The notes under the pieces are model-generated. The model did not search any database. It was not told the DNA's origin and worked only from the letters and a program-made list of their open reading frames with translations. The translations under genes were made by a program, and so were the position numbers. From Lasiosphaeris hirsuta (lineage: Eukaryota; Ascomycota; Sordariomycetes; Sordariales; Lasiosphaeriaceae), in contig JAUKUA010000004.1 of the NCBI GenBank assembly GCA_030549175.1, positions 1,054,001-1,118,000 of the forward strand: a stretch of DNA of 64,000 bases, read 5' to 3'. Shown here one piece after another: positions 36,624-47,311 of the stretch. The stretch's first letter is position 1. The number at the start of each line of letters is the position of its first letter.

Positions 36624-37508
36624 GGTGGGCTCTGGGTGAGCTGTGCTCCCGACTGCTGATAGCGGTGCTTGTTGGCCGAATTTCGGGGAGTGATTGAGAG
36701 GCTGATGGAAGTATCGGGAGGAGCAGTGTCGGGGGTATTGCAGTCCTGGAAATTGTGGTTCGGGGGTCGTGGAAGTAGATTGATCGGTTGTGATGGAAGC
36801 GAGGCTATATTTCCGTGTTGCGTCGTGCAGCTTGCCGTTTAGCTTGAGCTCTACTAAGTAGTGACTGGATGGCGCAGCGGAGGCTGACGTTGCTCCCTGC
36901 GCAAAATGCTTTATGATCGGCCGTAACTGCCCTTGCTTGGGGCTTGGCTCGACCCCAAATCCCCACCCCTTTCCCCACGTCGCCTTTCCCCAGCAACATC
37001 GAGTCCCAACAAACAAAGCTTTCCCCGAGCCTGAAACGTTAACTATTCAGACACCAAGTGACCCCTTCGTGTGCTCGCTTGCCTTCGATCTGATCTCTAG
37101 CTGGTGCCTTGCGTCTTAATATCAATTCCTTTCCCCGCGAATTCCGGGCATCCAGTTGTTCACATCAAGGCCTCTCTCAATCTCTTTCGGCTTTGCTGTA
37201 TTCACGGTAGAGGGGTCAAGTCACGCACTGATAAGCGTCAATATGGTTCAAGGCGCGCGTATCTTTGTGAATCTCAAGGGGTTCCCAGAGAATTCTACAG
37301 TTATATTACAAAATACAAAAACATGTCCCAGGGGTATCATGTCTCCCATCTCTCGCCCCTCAATTCCTTCCAAATCAGATAGAAACGCCTTCAAAAGGCG
37401 CCCAAAACGCCCCGAAATACCCAGACAAATCCATTCCCAGCCCACCCCAGCCCCTTCTCGTTCTCGCGCCCCTCTCCCCCCCACAGACCAGTTGAGCGCA
37501 CCTAAGTC
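36624..37508. promoter_or_regulatory. END3 promoter and downstream flank
   Basis: 885 bp between two minus-strand genes. The END3 frame stays open upstream for about 130 codons without recognised domain, probably by chance. The part near 37440-37480 is C-rich. Confidence 0.55.
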
Positions 37509-38888
37509 CTAACTAAACTGGGCCGGGTCCTTCGCTTTCCACGGCCGCTTTCGCGGCGTCACCACTTCCTCCCCGTCTACCCTGAGGGTCTCAACCTCCC
37601 CCGCAACGGCATCACCACCTGGCAGCTCCAGGGACATGTTCGAGAAGGAAGCCGGAGGGATCGGCTCGAACCGCTGCTGCTGCTCGGCAAGCAGATTGCT
37701 CTGCAAGCCAAAAGCAGAGCTAAATTCACCGGGGGCGCTCGGAATCCCATACGGGAAACGCACGGGGGGCAGTTGTCCTGCCGGCCCCATCCTCGCCAGC
37801 GGTTGGGCAGGCCACGGACCGCCAATCGGTGCCTGTGTCCACGATTGCTGCATGCTCGGCAGCGGCACGTCCCATTCACCCGCCTGCGGTGTCGGGACAC
37901 TAGCAAAGCCTCTCTCACCACCGCCCCACGCCCACGGTCCCGGCGCCGGTGGCGGCGGCCCGGGGCTATACTGCAGCGGGCTGGGCCCATACTGCTGTGG
38001 GACCTGGTGAGGACCCGGCCAACCACCCAAGGGAGCGAAGCTAGCCTGGGTATACCTCGGGTCTGCCGGCTGCCGGAAGGAGGCGTCGATCGCCTGGCTT
38101 TGGTCCACTATATTCTGGACCAAGCTAGAAGCGGCCGCGCTTGGGGCCGGCGGCTGGCCGTATTGCCCCGCCCACTGCCCGAACGGCTCCTGTGGCATCA
38201 CCTGGTTAGGGTCGTAGCCCATCCCAGTCGGCAATAAGCGCGGCGTGTACGCGGAGGGACCGCGTACTAGCCCCTCGCTGATGCCGCCCAAAACTCCGGG
38301 AACGCCTTGTGCGCTCACCGGAGGGCCTTCCGAGCCTCCGCCAACGCCTATGGGGCTGCTGCTAACGCTTGCGGCGGGTGCCGGAGGCCCTGGGGTCTTC
38401 CGCGGTCTGCCTCGTCCACGTTTGGTAACGGGTGTTACCGAGGGCGCACTAGGCGTTGGCGGGGGGCCAGGAGGCATTGTCGGTGCCGAAGTAGGCGTCT
38501 CGGGCACCTTCTTACCCCTCGAGCCAGAGGCGCGGGGCCTTGCGCCGAACACTCGAAGCCTTATGCCGGACGCGGAAAGCCTCAAACCTAATGCGCGACG
38601 CCTTGCGGTCGTAGCAGCAGGCGTTACCGACAGGGGCGGAGGCATTGCGGCGGTCTGGTCAGGCCCTGCGGCGGATTCGGCAGGCGCAGAGGGCTGCTTC
38701 GTTTTCCGTGGCTTCCGAGGCCGAATTGGCTGCCAGTCGTCAGAGTCAGAGTCCGGGGGCGGCATGAGGAAGGGACCCTCATCGTCATCTCCAGGGGGTG
38801 GAGATGCCTTCAGAGGCCTCGGCGCGGCCCTTGGTGTCGCCCTTGACGTCGCTCTTGGGTCGCCTGGGCGGTTTCTTGCAACCGACAT
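37509..38888 (-). CDS. Proline-rich AT-hook protein, unknown; in frame with upstream ORF across one TAG
   Basis: 459 residues from the ATG at 38888. Composition is Pro/Gly/Ala/Ser-rich and probably disordered. One clear motif is an AT-hook, KRGRGRPRKTP (near 38400-38430), which binds the minor groove of A/T-rich DNA; basic Arg-rich repeats precede it (LRLSASGIRLRVFGARPRAS). A nuclear, chromatin-linked role is inferred from these only. Upstream, the same frame runs on through DDDEDDDSA to a TAG (38918-38916) that ends the next gene, so this may be the tail of that protein after stop readthrough, or a separate gene with a very short leader. It could also be an artefact of a nonsense change. Confidence 0.5.
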   Translation of the reverse strand: MSVARNRPGDPRATSRATPRAAPRPLKASPPPGDDDEGPFLMPPPDSDSDDWQPIRPRKPRKTKQPSAPAESAAGPDQTAAMPPPLSVTPAATTARRRALGLRLSASGIRLRVFGARPRASGSRGKKVPETPTSAPTMPPGPPPTPSAPSVTPVTKRGRGRPRKTPGPPAPAASVSSSPIGVGGGSEGPPVSAQGVPGVLGGISEGLVRGPSAYTPRLLPTGMGYDPNQVMPQEPFGQWAGQYGQPPAPSAAASSLVQNIVDQSQAIDASFRQPADPRYTQASFAPLGGWPGPHQVPQQYGPSPLQYSPGPPPPAPGPWAWGGGERGFASVPTPQAGEWDVPLPSMQQSWTQAPIGGPWPAQPLARMGPAGQLPPVRFPYGIPSAPGEFSSAFGLQSNLLAEQQQRFEPIPPASFSNMSLELPGGDAVAGEVETLRVDGEEVVTPRKRPWKAKDPAQFS

Positions 38889-38915
38889 TGCGGAATCGTC
38901 ATCTTCATCATCATC

Positions 38916-41900
38916 CTAAATGATGTAGTGACGGACTTCTGCCAGTGTCCTCTCCAACGCCATCTTGAGGGGAGGGTCGGTGCCCTCGACGACCGGGCGA
39001 GGAGTCGTCAAGTTCCTCATAATCAGCTCGTCGTCCAGGATCCAGGCTGGGAGATTACCGAGAGCGAGATCAGGGCCCGTCGAGTTTGTGAGCGCAGCAC
39101 TGGGGCGCTCAGCGACATCCTCACTGTTGCTGTCGCCCCCATTGCTGTTATTGCCGCTATCCTCGCTGTCAATGTCATCCGCCTCGTCGTCTATAGATTC
39201 CTCCGCATCAGAGAGATCAGGTCCCTGGTGCGACCTGCCAATCTCTGGCTCCAGTTCCTCGTCATCACCAGCATCATTGTTAACCAGGGAACCTGTAGAT
39301 ACGTGATCCAACAGGTTAACGGAGGCTGGTGCCGTGATTCCTGGCTCGGCACGAAAAGCCGCAGGCGCGGGATCCGACAGGACGGTGGAGGCTAATGCTG
39401 AGATTGCTGGCTCGGCATGAAGAGCTGCCGGCACGGGATCCGACAGGCTGGCTGGGGCTTGTGCCGTGATTTCTAACTCTGCGGGAACAGCTTCAGGCAT
39501 GGAATCCGACAAACGGGCAGGGATTGGTGCCACGATCCCCAGCTCAGGGGTGGGAGTGCCGACATGATCGTGGTTCGACGGGTTTGGATTGGCAGTGTGC
39601 GGTGTCGTGAAAACTATCGTATCGGGTTGAGTTCCGAAATGGCGGCTCAGCCAGTTATTACGCCAGATATCCTCGGCTACCATGCATTCTACGAATTCGT
39701 ACAGTGTGGCATGATCCCACTTTGGGCACTGGCTTTCATCTAAAGGCCACGGGAATTCATTTGCTCTCAAGCCCTTGTCCTCCATCTCGCTGTAGAACAT
39801 GCCTGGATGCCACACCCCTGGATATCGCTTTTCCAGTCTTATCTCTCTTGACTGTAGCTCCTGCCTGAACGCACGCAACATCCTTTTCTTTTCAGGCACT
39901 TGATATTTATCTGCATCAGGTCGCTCGAGAACCTCTAGCATTCCCTGAAAGATCCTCGGGCGCGGTGTCCAGCGAAGCAAGTCTTCAAAGGTCTCCCTAT
40001 CCGCCTTAGCCCACGCATTGACAGCGAGCAGCCATCCCTCGAGATACTCCTTGGAATTCATGTCAAGACGCGGCCATGATGGACTGCTGGCAGCCTGTGT
40101 GATGATCTGCTTAGATGCCTCGCTGGGGCGCTTCGGGGTCTCCTCGATTTGCTGGTTAGATTCATCGTTGCCAGGGTTGGGTATCTCAGGCCTCTCCTGA
40201 GATCCTTTGATGAAAAGCAGAACCGGCGACATACCGCTATCATTATCCATCGGCTCCGAGACCTCACCGGCCTGCGAGGCGTTGTCGACGGTCTGCGAGG
40301 CGTTGTCGACGGCCTGCAAGGTGTTGTTAACGGCCCGCAAGGCATTGTAGGCCGTCTCCGAGGCATTATCGGTGGCCTGCGAGGCATTGTCAACGGCCTG
40401 CGTCGCGTCCTGGGGCACGATGTCGTTGTTGAGCTTGTGGGTTCGAGAAAGCTCGTTGAACTCCTCGACCATGAAGGTCTGGGGCGCGCTGGACTTTCCA
40501 AACAGGCTTGTCACTTCATCCTGCACCTCCTTCTCCAGCTGGTCAAAATCAACAAACTGCAGCCAGTCAAGCTCCTTGGGTTGCAACGGGCCGCGATAGT
40601 TCTTGGGATTGAACAGCTCGCGCTCCTTCTTCCGCTTGGCGTAATCGTCGGCGTAGCCATCGCCATTTTCTTGGTAAGCGGGCAGAGTGTCTGGACTTTG
40701 GGGCACATAGTTGTCGGGGTGCAAGCCCTGCGGCAGCTCCTCTGCCATGACGGTGCTAGCACCCTCAGGTCTCTTAGCCAGGGTTAGCCGCTTTGGATTC
40801 ACTGTGCCCTCGGGGGGTCCATTCTCGCAAGCAATTCGCCCCCAGTCATGGCACGGGGTTGAAGCCTTCTGAGACGGCGGTCCTCCGCCGCCATCTTCTC
40901 CAGCTCCGCGTTGCAAAGAATGTTGAAGTGCGGCATCAAACCTCGCCAGCCCTCATCCACGAAATGGTTAACCGGGACCTCGTACTTGGTGCCACCCACC
41001 GCGGTGCCAATGTAGTTATCAAAGCAGGCGGCGTCGGCACCCAGCCCCATGAAGGAGAGAAAGGTGCGGCCACGGGCGGCATCATCCGGGCTGACCCGGT
41101 CGGTGACAAGCGAGACACGGGGTTGGCCCCGGTTTTCATCGAGCCAAGACATGTTAGTCGAGGTCATATTGTGGTTCGCGGACATGTCGATGTCAAGCGC
41201 TTTCATTTTGGCCAGCTCGGTGCTGATCAAGTTGATCATAGCAACAGCTTCCGCGTGGGAAATGCCCAGAGTTCGAACGGCGCCAGTGAAAGAAATACCG
41301 CGCTGGGAAAGCACGTAGATGATGAGATACTTGGTGCCTTCGGTGAGTTCCTGCCAGTTGGGAATGCTTTGGCCAAGGTTGCGAAGCTAGAGGAAGGTCA
41401 ATTAAACTGTCTCATGGTTGGGAAAAGAAGGAGAGGCGATAACTTACTTGGAAACTGCGGCCAGCTATGTTGCCCGCGGCCTCGTAATCATCAAAGCTCT
41501 CAAACTCGTCGCCAAAGGAGCTAAGGATGCCGTCGTCCCAACGAGGGGGTGGCGGGTTGCCTCTTGTGCTGGTATCTTGCTCAAGGGCAAGGGGTTGCGG
41601 ACCTCTGTTCGGATTGGCGACGACGTAAGCTTGTCTCAATACCTCGGCTGCCGGAAGCAGCTGTCCGGGCTGGCCGATATTTGCGAAGGGGGAGTACTTG
41701 GACTCTCTTCTGATGGTCACAACATAGTGAGCCGGGGCGGTGGTAGCCTGTGCTCTCCCATACTGCCGAATGCAAAGGCCGCGAATGTTGACAATAAGTC
41801 TCCAGCCGTTCTCGGGTGAAAAGAAGCGCGGTACCGAATGGCTTAGTGCTTCGTCGTTATCGCTGCCGCTCTCATCCTCAGACGAGGTCGGGTCGTCGTT

Positions 41901-42182
41901 GTCGCTGTCCTGCAAAGCAAGCCGCTCTTGTCGCTCACGCTCTGCGGCTTCCTGTCGCATCTCCTCTCTCCGGACGCTGAGAGGGCGAGGTCCTTGGTGG
42001 TTGAAGGGAAGACTGGGAAAGGCGGCATGTCTGGCCAGCTCTGCGCTGAAGGGGACATCCTGGTGGGCATACAGCGGGCGGTCAGCTGTGGTCGGACCCT
42101 GGTACTCAAGGTAACTTTTCACCTGGGATCCGCGACGGCTCGCTTCGCCGCGCGTGATCATTCTTTCGGTTTTGCCTACCAT
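38916..42182 (-). CDS. Large lineage-specific protein of unknown function (three-exon model)
   Basis: I do not recognise this protein. Best model: exons 42182-41448, 41386-40803 and 40755-38916, 1052 residues. Intron 1 (61 nt, GTAAGT...CTAG) is solid. Intron 2 (47 nt, GTGAAT, a CTAAC box, GCTAG) is less sure; without it there are two ORFs, one ending at 40799 and one starting at the ATG at 40748. Visible parts: an acidic Ser-rich stretch (DSDNDDPTSSEDESGSDND); a folded-looking helical block in exon 2 (TKYLIIYVLSQRGISFTGAV, HAEAVAMINLISTELAKMKA); seven degenerate 7-residue repeats of the AVDNASQ type; a tryptophan-rich block (EYLEGWLLAVNAWAKADRET, MVAEDIWRNNWLSRHFG); 22-residue repeats; and an acidic Asp/Glu/Asn/Ser run. 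Low-complexity acidic parts suggest a nuclear protein, by inference only. Confidence 0.55.
39305..39545 (-). repeat. 66-bp tandem repeat in coding sequence
   Basis: Diverged units begin at 39305, 39371, 39437 and 39503 (each starting like GATCCGACAGG on the plus strand), an exact 66-bp spacing that keeps frame and codes for 22-residue LSDP...AEP-type repeats. Confidence 0.7.
40271..40410 (-). repeat. 21-bp tandem repeat coding heptads
   Basis: About 6.5 degenerate copies of a 21-bp unit (plus strand CCTGCGAGGCGTTGTCGACGG-like), spelling AVDNASQ/TVDNASQ-type heptads. The two leftmost copies differ by a single base, so expansion may be recent. Confidence 0.75.
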
Positions 42183-44156
42183 GTTTGCTCCTCACCGAAG
42201 TGGAAGTCAATCGGAGCCAGCTAGGGAAAGACTTAGGGGAGATAGTGTGAAGAGAAGGAGGTCGCAGAGTAAAAGGAGATTGCGATGATGAAAGCGACTC
42301 GTTGACGAAGAAGCTTGGAAAGGGAAGGCACGATGAGACCTTTGAAGGAATCAAGCTTGCGCGAGCGAGAAAGCTCGTGGTAGAGAAAGGCCACGAAGCA
42401 AACGACCTTTAATGAAAAGGGAAAGATCGCGAGGGAAAGCAGGCCTTGCCGAAGAAATAGGTTGCAAGAAACAAGCCGCGAAGAGTAGAGGCTGTCTACT
42501 CGGACTAGAAGTTTCAAGGCCTATAGAGGAGCAAGAACGCGATGGTGAGGGAATCGCGAAAAATGTGGAAGGGAAGAGAAACGAAAGCAGACAGGTGGCG
42601 GAGAGAAGTTACCCGCCTCACAGCTGGGAAGATCAAGAAGTTGTTAACTCCAAAGATTGAGCTTGGTGTCTAGAGAGGGAAAGACTGAATAGGCTGCTGT
42701 CTGAGAAAAAGCCGTTGCTGGGCCAGATATTTCGAAGTTGCCGTCCTGGGAGAAGAGGCTAGCAGAGGAGTCTGCTGAACGAAGGAGAAGGTGATGGCTG
42801 AAGAGGAGAGATATCTTTGGCCAAACACGAGTGATTAGTGTGCCTTCTACTGGAACGAGTAGAAATCTTGGCACCCAAGCTTTGGAAGTTGGTGCCCTGG
42901 GTGGAAACCGAAAAAGAAAAGGTGCTGGTCGGTGGGATTTCGCTTGCTGAAGGCGAGGTGAGCGGTTACTGTGCCCTCGGCTAGAAAGAGCAAGAGGTTG
43001 TTGGTCGGCGCCCGAGGTTGCAACGTTGATGTTGATGTTGACGTTGTAAGGGGAAAAGAAAAGCAGAAGAAAAGTTACTAGCCGAAGACGATGTAATGTT
43101 GGCCGAAGATCGAGTAGTGCCTGTGCTCTCGATCGTGAACAGCAAAAAGAGGCTGCTGGCACCCAGGATTTGAAGTTGGTGTCCTGGGAGAAAAGAGGGC
43201 AAAAGAAGTGCTGGCAGAAGACAAGCGGTTACCGTGCCCTCCCTCAGCTGGAAGGTGCGCGAAGTTGCCAACTTAAAGAAAATATTCAGAGCGGGTGTTC
43301 GTGGACGAGAAGAGAGCCGCGTAGAGGTAAACTACGTGAGCGCTAGAGGTCTTGGGGGATGGAGGTAGAATAGAGGTAGGAAGAGAAGGTGAAGAAGCAG
43401 GGCTGTGATTGCAGTCTAAGGACGAGAACGGGGAGGTGATGGTATGAAAGATTGGTGGAAAGATGATGGTGGGAAAACGCGTCCGACTGAACAGACATGT
43501 TTGGGAGAGCGGGGTGGTTGGCAGGTTGCAGTTTAACAAAAGTGGCAGGAGCGAAGCTCAACGACCTTGATGGGGACCAAGCCGTGAGACGCGGTGCTGT
43601 TGCCAAGTAGTCAACGACGGCGTCGAATATCAGACGGCTGAGGTGTGAGGTGTGAGGTGGAGCATGACACTCGCTGTGCCTGACACTCGCTGTGCCTCAG
43701 GACGCCGCTCCTGATAATGATGTTGCGCCAAAGTAAACAAAGCCACGGAACGAGGAACTACCACGCATCAGCATCCAACTCCCCAAAGCCGATGACTTGG
43801 AGATGACTTGTTTCATAGCAAAGTTAAGTCGTGGACCGAAAGACCACAAGTCTGCGCGCGGTGTGCCTTCCGCCGCTCGGAGACTCCCCCGGAATAGAGA
43901 AAGAAAACTATGCTACAGTTTTAATCGCCGAACCCCATCTCCCTACCCGTAGCACATGTGGTCGAATGAAGACGCCGGAGACCGAAATATTGGCCAAAAT
44001 GCAAGTGGGTATAGTATCTCAAAAAGCCATCGCCCCCAACACCATCCTTGCTGTAAAAACCCGTCGCAAGACACCTCATCTGATCGCTCGCATCTTCTCA
44101 CTTTGCAAACCGTCCTCAGAGTATGATGCCACTCGCAAAGCCACCTTGGACGGCTC
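42183..44156. repeat. Purine-rich spacer with diverged direct repeats
   Basis: About 2 kb between two minus-strand genes. The plus strand is strongly A/G-rich to about 43600, so the transcribed strand is C/T-rich. Blocks recur: a gcaccc..gaagttggtg.cctggg motif at 42871 and 43159 with a gcggttac.gtgccct motif about 90 bp later in each, and a weaker copy near 42730. No coding frame is convincing. It likely serves as the promoter and leader of the 42182 gene. Confidence 0.5.
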
Positions 44157-45143
44157 CTACTCCATCATATCGTCTGCTTCATCATGCTGGACGAAAGGCG
44201 CCCGGCCTCTAGTAGAGTGGCGATCCTCATCCATCTCGCTCATACCATCCTGCATTGCCATCTCGTCGTCCTCATCCATCGTATCCTCAATACGCCGCTT
44301 GAAAGGTTGCTCCTGACGAACCAATTGAGGACGCTTGACTTCCTTCATCACATCACGTCTTGCCCTGAGGATGTCCTCGTACGATCTGAGGACATGCTTG
44401 GTGGTGTCATCAAAGTTGACACAGAAGCGCTGGAGCTGAATAAACTGCAATGTTTTGACCAGCTCTGTGGCGTAGACGGTCATTATGTACCCAGCCACGA
44501 TGGCGGCTGAGCGCTCGTTGCCCGTTTCACAGCAGAGAAGTACCTTGCCTCGCTTGAAGGACTTGCTGTCGATAACAACGTGGTCCTGGCCAAGGCTGGG
44601 AGAGGTGGCGACCGGTTGCACCTGATGGCGATAGATTTCGAGGAGATGACCGTTGATTTTTGCCGCGGCGGCGGAGAAGGCGGGGATGAGTTCGTGGGGG
44701 CCCGCAATGTCGACGCTGTCCGTGACGATGCCGAGCTCTGCGGCTAGCCTCGTGGCGCCGAGGAAGCCTCCTTTAAAGCGCGAGTCTTTAGCGGTGAGGA
44801 TCATAGTGATACCCTCCTTGACGACGAAGTCGCGGTCCCGGGCGACACTAGCGGGACCTAGAAAGAGAAAGTCGACAATTGGCTGAGCCTTGCGTCTCGA
44901 CTCGTACTCCCATCCATGAGAAGTATCCCTAGCTCTCTGAGCCTTCCCCAGAGTGATGACAGCTAGGTCTTTCTCCGTGAGATTGCTCAGCTCGACGTCG
45001 CCAAAAGACGGGACGATGGATAGGTTGGGGCCGTGGTGATAGATGGCCGGCACGTGAATGTAGGGCGGACTGGGAGGCCGAGGGGTGTAGGGTGCCGTGG
45101 CCGAGACGCCAGAGGGAAGCGCTGAAACCTGAATGCGATTCAT
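44157..45143 (-). CDS. Dual-specificity-phosphatase-like protein (CX5R motif)
   Basis: Single exon, 328 residues from the ATG at 45143. The phosphatase-like region covers about residues 88-260: PIVDFLFLGPASVARDRDFV, GITMILTAKDS and the signature loop VLLCCETGNERSAAIVAGY. The nucleophile Cys205 and Arg211 of Cys-X5-Arg are present, so catalysis is possible, but the residue before the Cys is Cys instead of the usual His. The C terminus is a basic patch (PFKRRIEDT) followed by a Met/Asp/Glu-rich tail. Fungal relatives of STYX/DSP are little studied; the substrate is unknown and a pseudophosphatase role is possible. Confidence 0.7.
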   Translation of the reverse strand: MNRIQVSALPSGVSATAPYTPRPPSPPYIHVPAIYHHGPNLSIVPSFGDVELSNLTEKDLAVITLGKAQRARDTSHGWEYESRRKAQPIVDFLFLGPASVARDRDFVVKEGITMILTAKDSRFKGGFLGATRLAAELGIVTDSVDIAGPHELIPAFSAAAAKINGHLLEIYRHQVQPVATSPSLGQDHVVIDSKSFKRGKVLLCCETGNERSAAIVAGYIMTVYATELVKTLQFIQLQRFCVNFDDTTKHVLRSYEDILRARRDVMKEVKRPQLVRQEQPFKRRIEDTMDEDDEMAMQDGMSEMDEDRHSTRGRAPFVQHDEADDMME

Positions 45144-46012
45144 CTCGTGGGGATCGGGAGGTTATTCTGAGTATCCCGAGTATTCCGAGTTGATGTTCGC
45201 AATGCGATTGAAATTTAGAATTGCCGCGGTTAAAAAGCGGGTTTGGGAGAGACCGTTCCCAGAGATGTGGGTCTCCAGAACCGTGTAGACAGATGGTCGA
45301 TGAAATGGAAGGTGCTGCTGCCTTGATGGTCACGAGAGATTTGCGCTCGAAGGCCCGCGCTCTGTGTATAGCGCAAGGCGGGAGTCAGGATTCAGAATAC
45401 GGCAGCCTCAAGTCAGACATCAGCAGCCAAAACACGGAACCTAATTAGAGAAAAGAACAAAGACAAGAGGTAACAGCAGACGAGGCCTGGCAACCGGAAG
45501 CTGCAAACCGAATTCAGCCGCGCCGTGGTTGTTCGCCTGGCACCCCTCGGATTGGACCGTGTTGGTTCGTGAGTTGCGTTGCGCATGTTGGACCCGGACA
45601 GTCGAGATTGGACATCGGACAATGTGCATGTCCATCTGCAGACTCGAGCCGCATTATGGGCTGCCTTGCAGGTGGGGCAGTGTCGGGCCACACATGACAG
45701 TCTCTGTACCTTGACAACAGTTGCCAGGGTCCCTAGCCGCCTCGACTCTCGATTCCTGGTATCAACACGGGAGCGCAACCGCAGCCACCTGGGCATAGAC
45801 AAAGGACGAAGCAGGTAGCACGCTTTGAAATGGCTTACGAGGCATTACATTCATTGTCCATTGTCTATCTTTTCTATTCCCGCTGCGTAGTCAACGCCCG
45901 CATCTCGCTGACTTGGAGACGATCCATACAACCAACAACAGTCGCACGCTAGCATTTTACAAACCCCCCCCTCCCCCCCCCCCCCCAAAAAAAAGGTAAA
46001 AGTAATGTTGTT
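45144..46012. other. Intergenic with C8-T-C14-A8 simple tract
   Basis: Promoter of the phosphatase-like gene and 3' flank of the SPO7-like gene. A simple tract lies at 45964-45994, 18 nt beyond the SPO7-like stop codon. No gene seen. Confidence 0.6.
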
Positions 46013-47311
46013 CTATGGACGCGCAAGCCCTGAAGGGTCCGATCCCTCGCCCTTGATACTGCTCTCCTTGGCCAGCGGTGATGGGTTATCTGGTGTGACA
46101 GACCTCGACTCAACCCTCGGACGGTTTTTGGCCCCTGGTGCGGCTAACTTCTTGCGCCTTTTGTCAGATGCGTTTGATGCGGTGCTGGCCTTGCGTGAGA
46201 CACTGCCTTCGTCCACCTCGAGCATGGGCGTCGGTGCGGGTGTTGAGCTCCGCGACCCTGCCACTGTGGACATGCTCCCCCTACGCGTGCTGTTGCTCCT
46301 CGTTCTCTTGTGCTCGCCTACTACCGCAATATGGCGTGGATGATGCACCTTTTCGGGTTCAACGCGCACTGCAACTTGAGGTTTCTCAGCGACAACACGA
46401 CGCCATGGAAGCCACCAGAACCAGCCGCCGTGCTGCCTGCGCAGCTTTTGCTCTCGCTCCTTAATTTTTGTCCGTAGTAGCGCGCGCCGCTCGTTCTCCC
46501 TCTCCCAGTACTCGGAGCGGTACAGCTCCCAGTTCTCGCGAAACGTGGGCGAGAAGGGCTTCGCCAAGAGCAGTAGCTTGACGTAGTCCCCACCTGGCGA
46601 TAGGTCCTCTTCGTGACCGCCCCTCTCCTCGTCGCCGTTCATAACGTGCAGCGCCGGGTGCGTCTGGTTGTTCAGATTAAGCTCCTTGTCGACCTCGCGC
46701 AAGACAGCCGGCTCGACGTAGCGGAACGACGACCCGGAGTTGGAGAAGAGTCCATATGTGAGAAACCATCCCGTCGTCGCCAGCGCCTCGCGCCACCACG
46801 GCCGCTTCATGACAACGAGCTTGCAGTTGAATCCCCGAAGGCCACGGTTTGACATGGCGAACCACCGCCGCGGCCACCGCACACCGCGCTCCCAGATGCC
46901 CGTGGCCCACACGAGCAGGCCAGTCATGATACCACCTAGAAAGCACATGCGCTCCGTCGTCTCAACCATCCAGTACACACTGCCGCCAACGCCGCTGCCA
47001 TCCTCGCGCGGGGCCAGGAACAGGGCCCAGCCGAAACCCACAGTCCACAGCGACAGCAGCGACAGGAAGAAGGTATGGTGACGGCGGCGGGCACGCAGCT
47101 CGATATACTGGGCGCGCAGCGACGCCTCGAGGATGAGAAGGTTGAGGTAGATCATTGACGGCGAGCTCGGCGTGTGGCTGAGGGGGTCGCCGGCCTTGCC
47201 AGGCGTCATGGACGAAGAGACGGGGCTGGTGCCGCCGACGGCCTTGGGCGGATCGCGGCCGGGCAGTGCGACAGGGGCGCCCTTGACGATGGAGTCGAGT
47301 GAATCGGCCAT
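46013..47311 (-). CDS. spo7: SPO7-like regulatory subunit of the Nem1-Spo7 phosphatase
   Basis: Single exon, 432 residues. The SPO7 core starts near residue 53: YLNLLILEASLRAQYIELRA, then RRRHHTFFLSLLSLW with membrane helix 1 (GFGWALFL), PREDGSGVGGSVYWMVE, and helix 2 (FLGGIMTGLLVWATGIW), closing with RGVRWPRRW and LRGFNCKLVV. Spo7 anchors and activates the Nem1 phosphatase at the nuclear envelope/ER, which dephosphorylates the phosphatidate phosphatase Pah1 and so shifts lipid flow to triacylglycerol. The last 130 residues are Ser/Arg-rich and likely disordered. Confidence 0.93.
   Translation of the reverse strand: MADSLDSIVKGAPVALPGRDPPKAVGGTSPVSSSMTPGKAGDPLSHTPSSPSMIYLNLLILEASLRAQYIELRARRRHHTFFLSLLSLWTVGFGWALFLAPREDGSGVGGSVYWMVETTERMCFLGGIMTGLLVWATGIWERGVRWPRRWFAMSNRGLRGFNCKLVVMKRPWWREALATTGWFLTYGLFSNSGSSFRYVEPAVLREVDKELNLNNQTHPALHVMNGDEERGGHEEDLSPGGDYVKLLLLAKPFSPTFRENWELYRSEYWERENERRALLRTKIKEREQKLRRQHGGWFWWLPWRRVVAEKPQVAVRVEPEKVHHPRHIAVVGEHKRTRSNSTRRGSMSTVAGSRSSTPAPTPMLEVDEGSVSRKASTASNASDKRRKKLAAPGAKNRPRVESRSVTPDNPSPLAKESSIKGEGSDPSGLARP

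Noticed and set aside
36624..37016. Upstream in-frame extension of END3
   Set aside because: The EH domain starts right after the ATG at 36623, which has a strong context; the extension has no known motif.
38800..39060. Intron removing the TAG at 38916
   Set aside because: The acceptor TTTAG is good, but no upstream GT gives the needed phase without a stop or an implausibly short intron.
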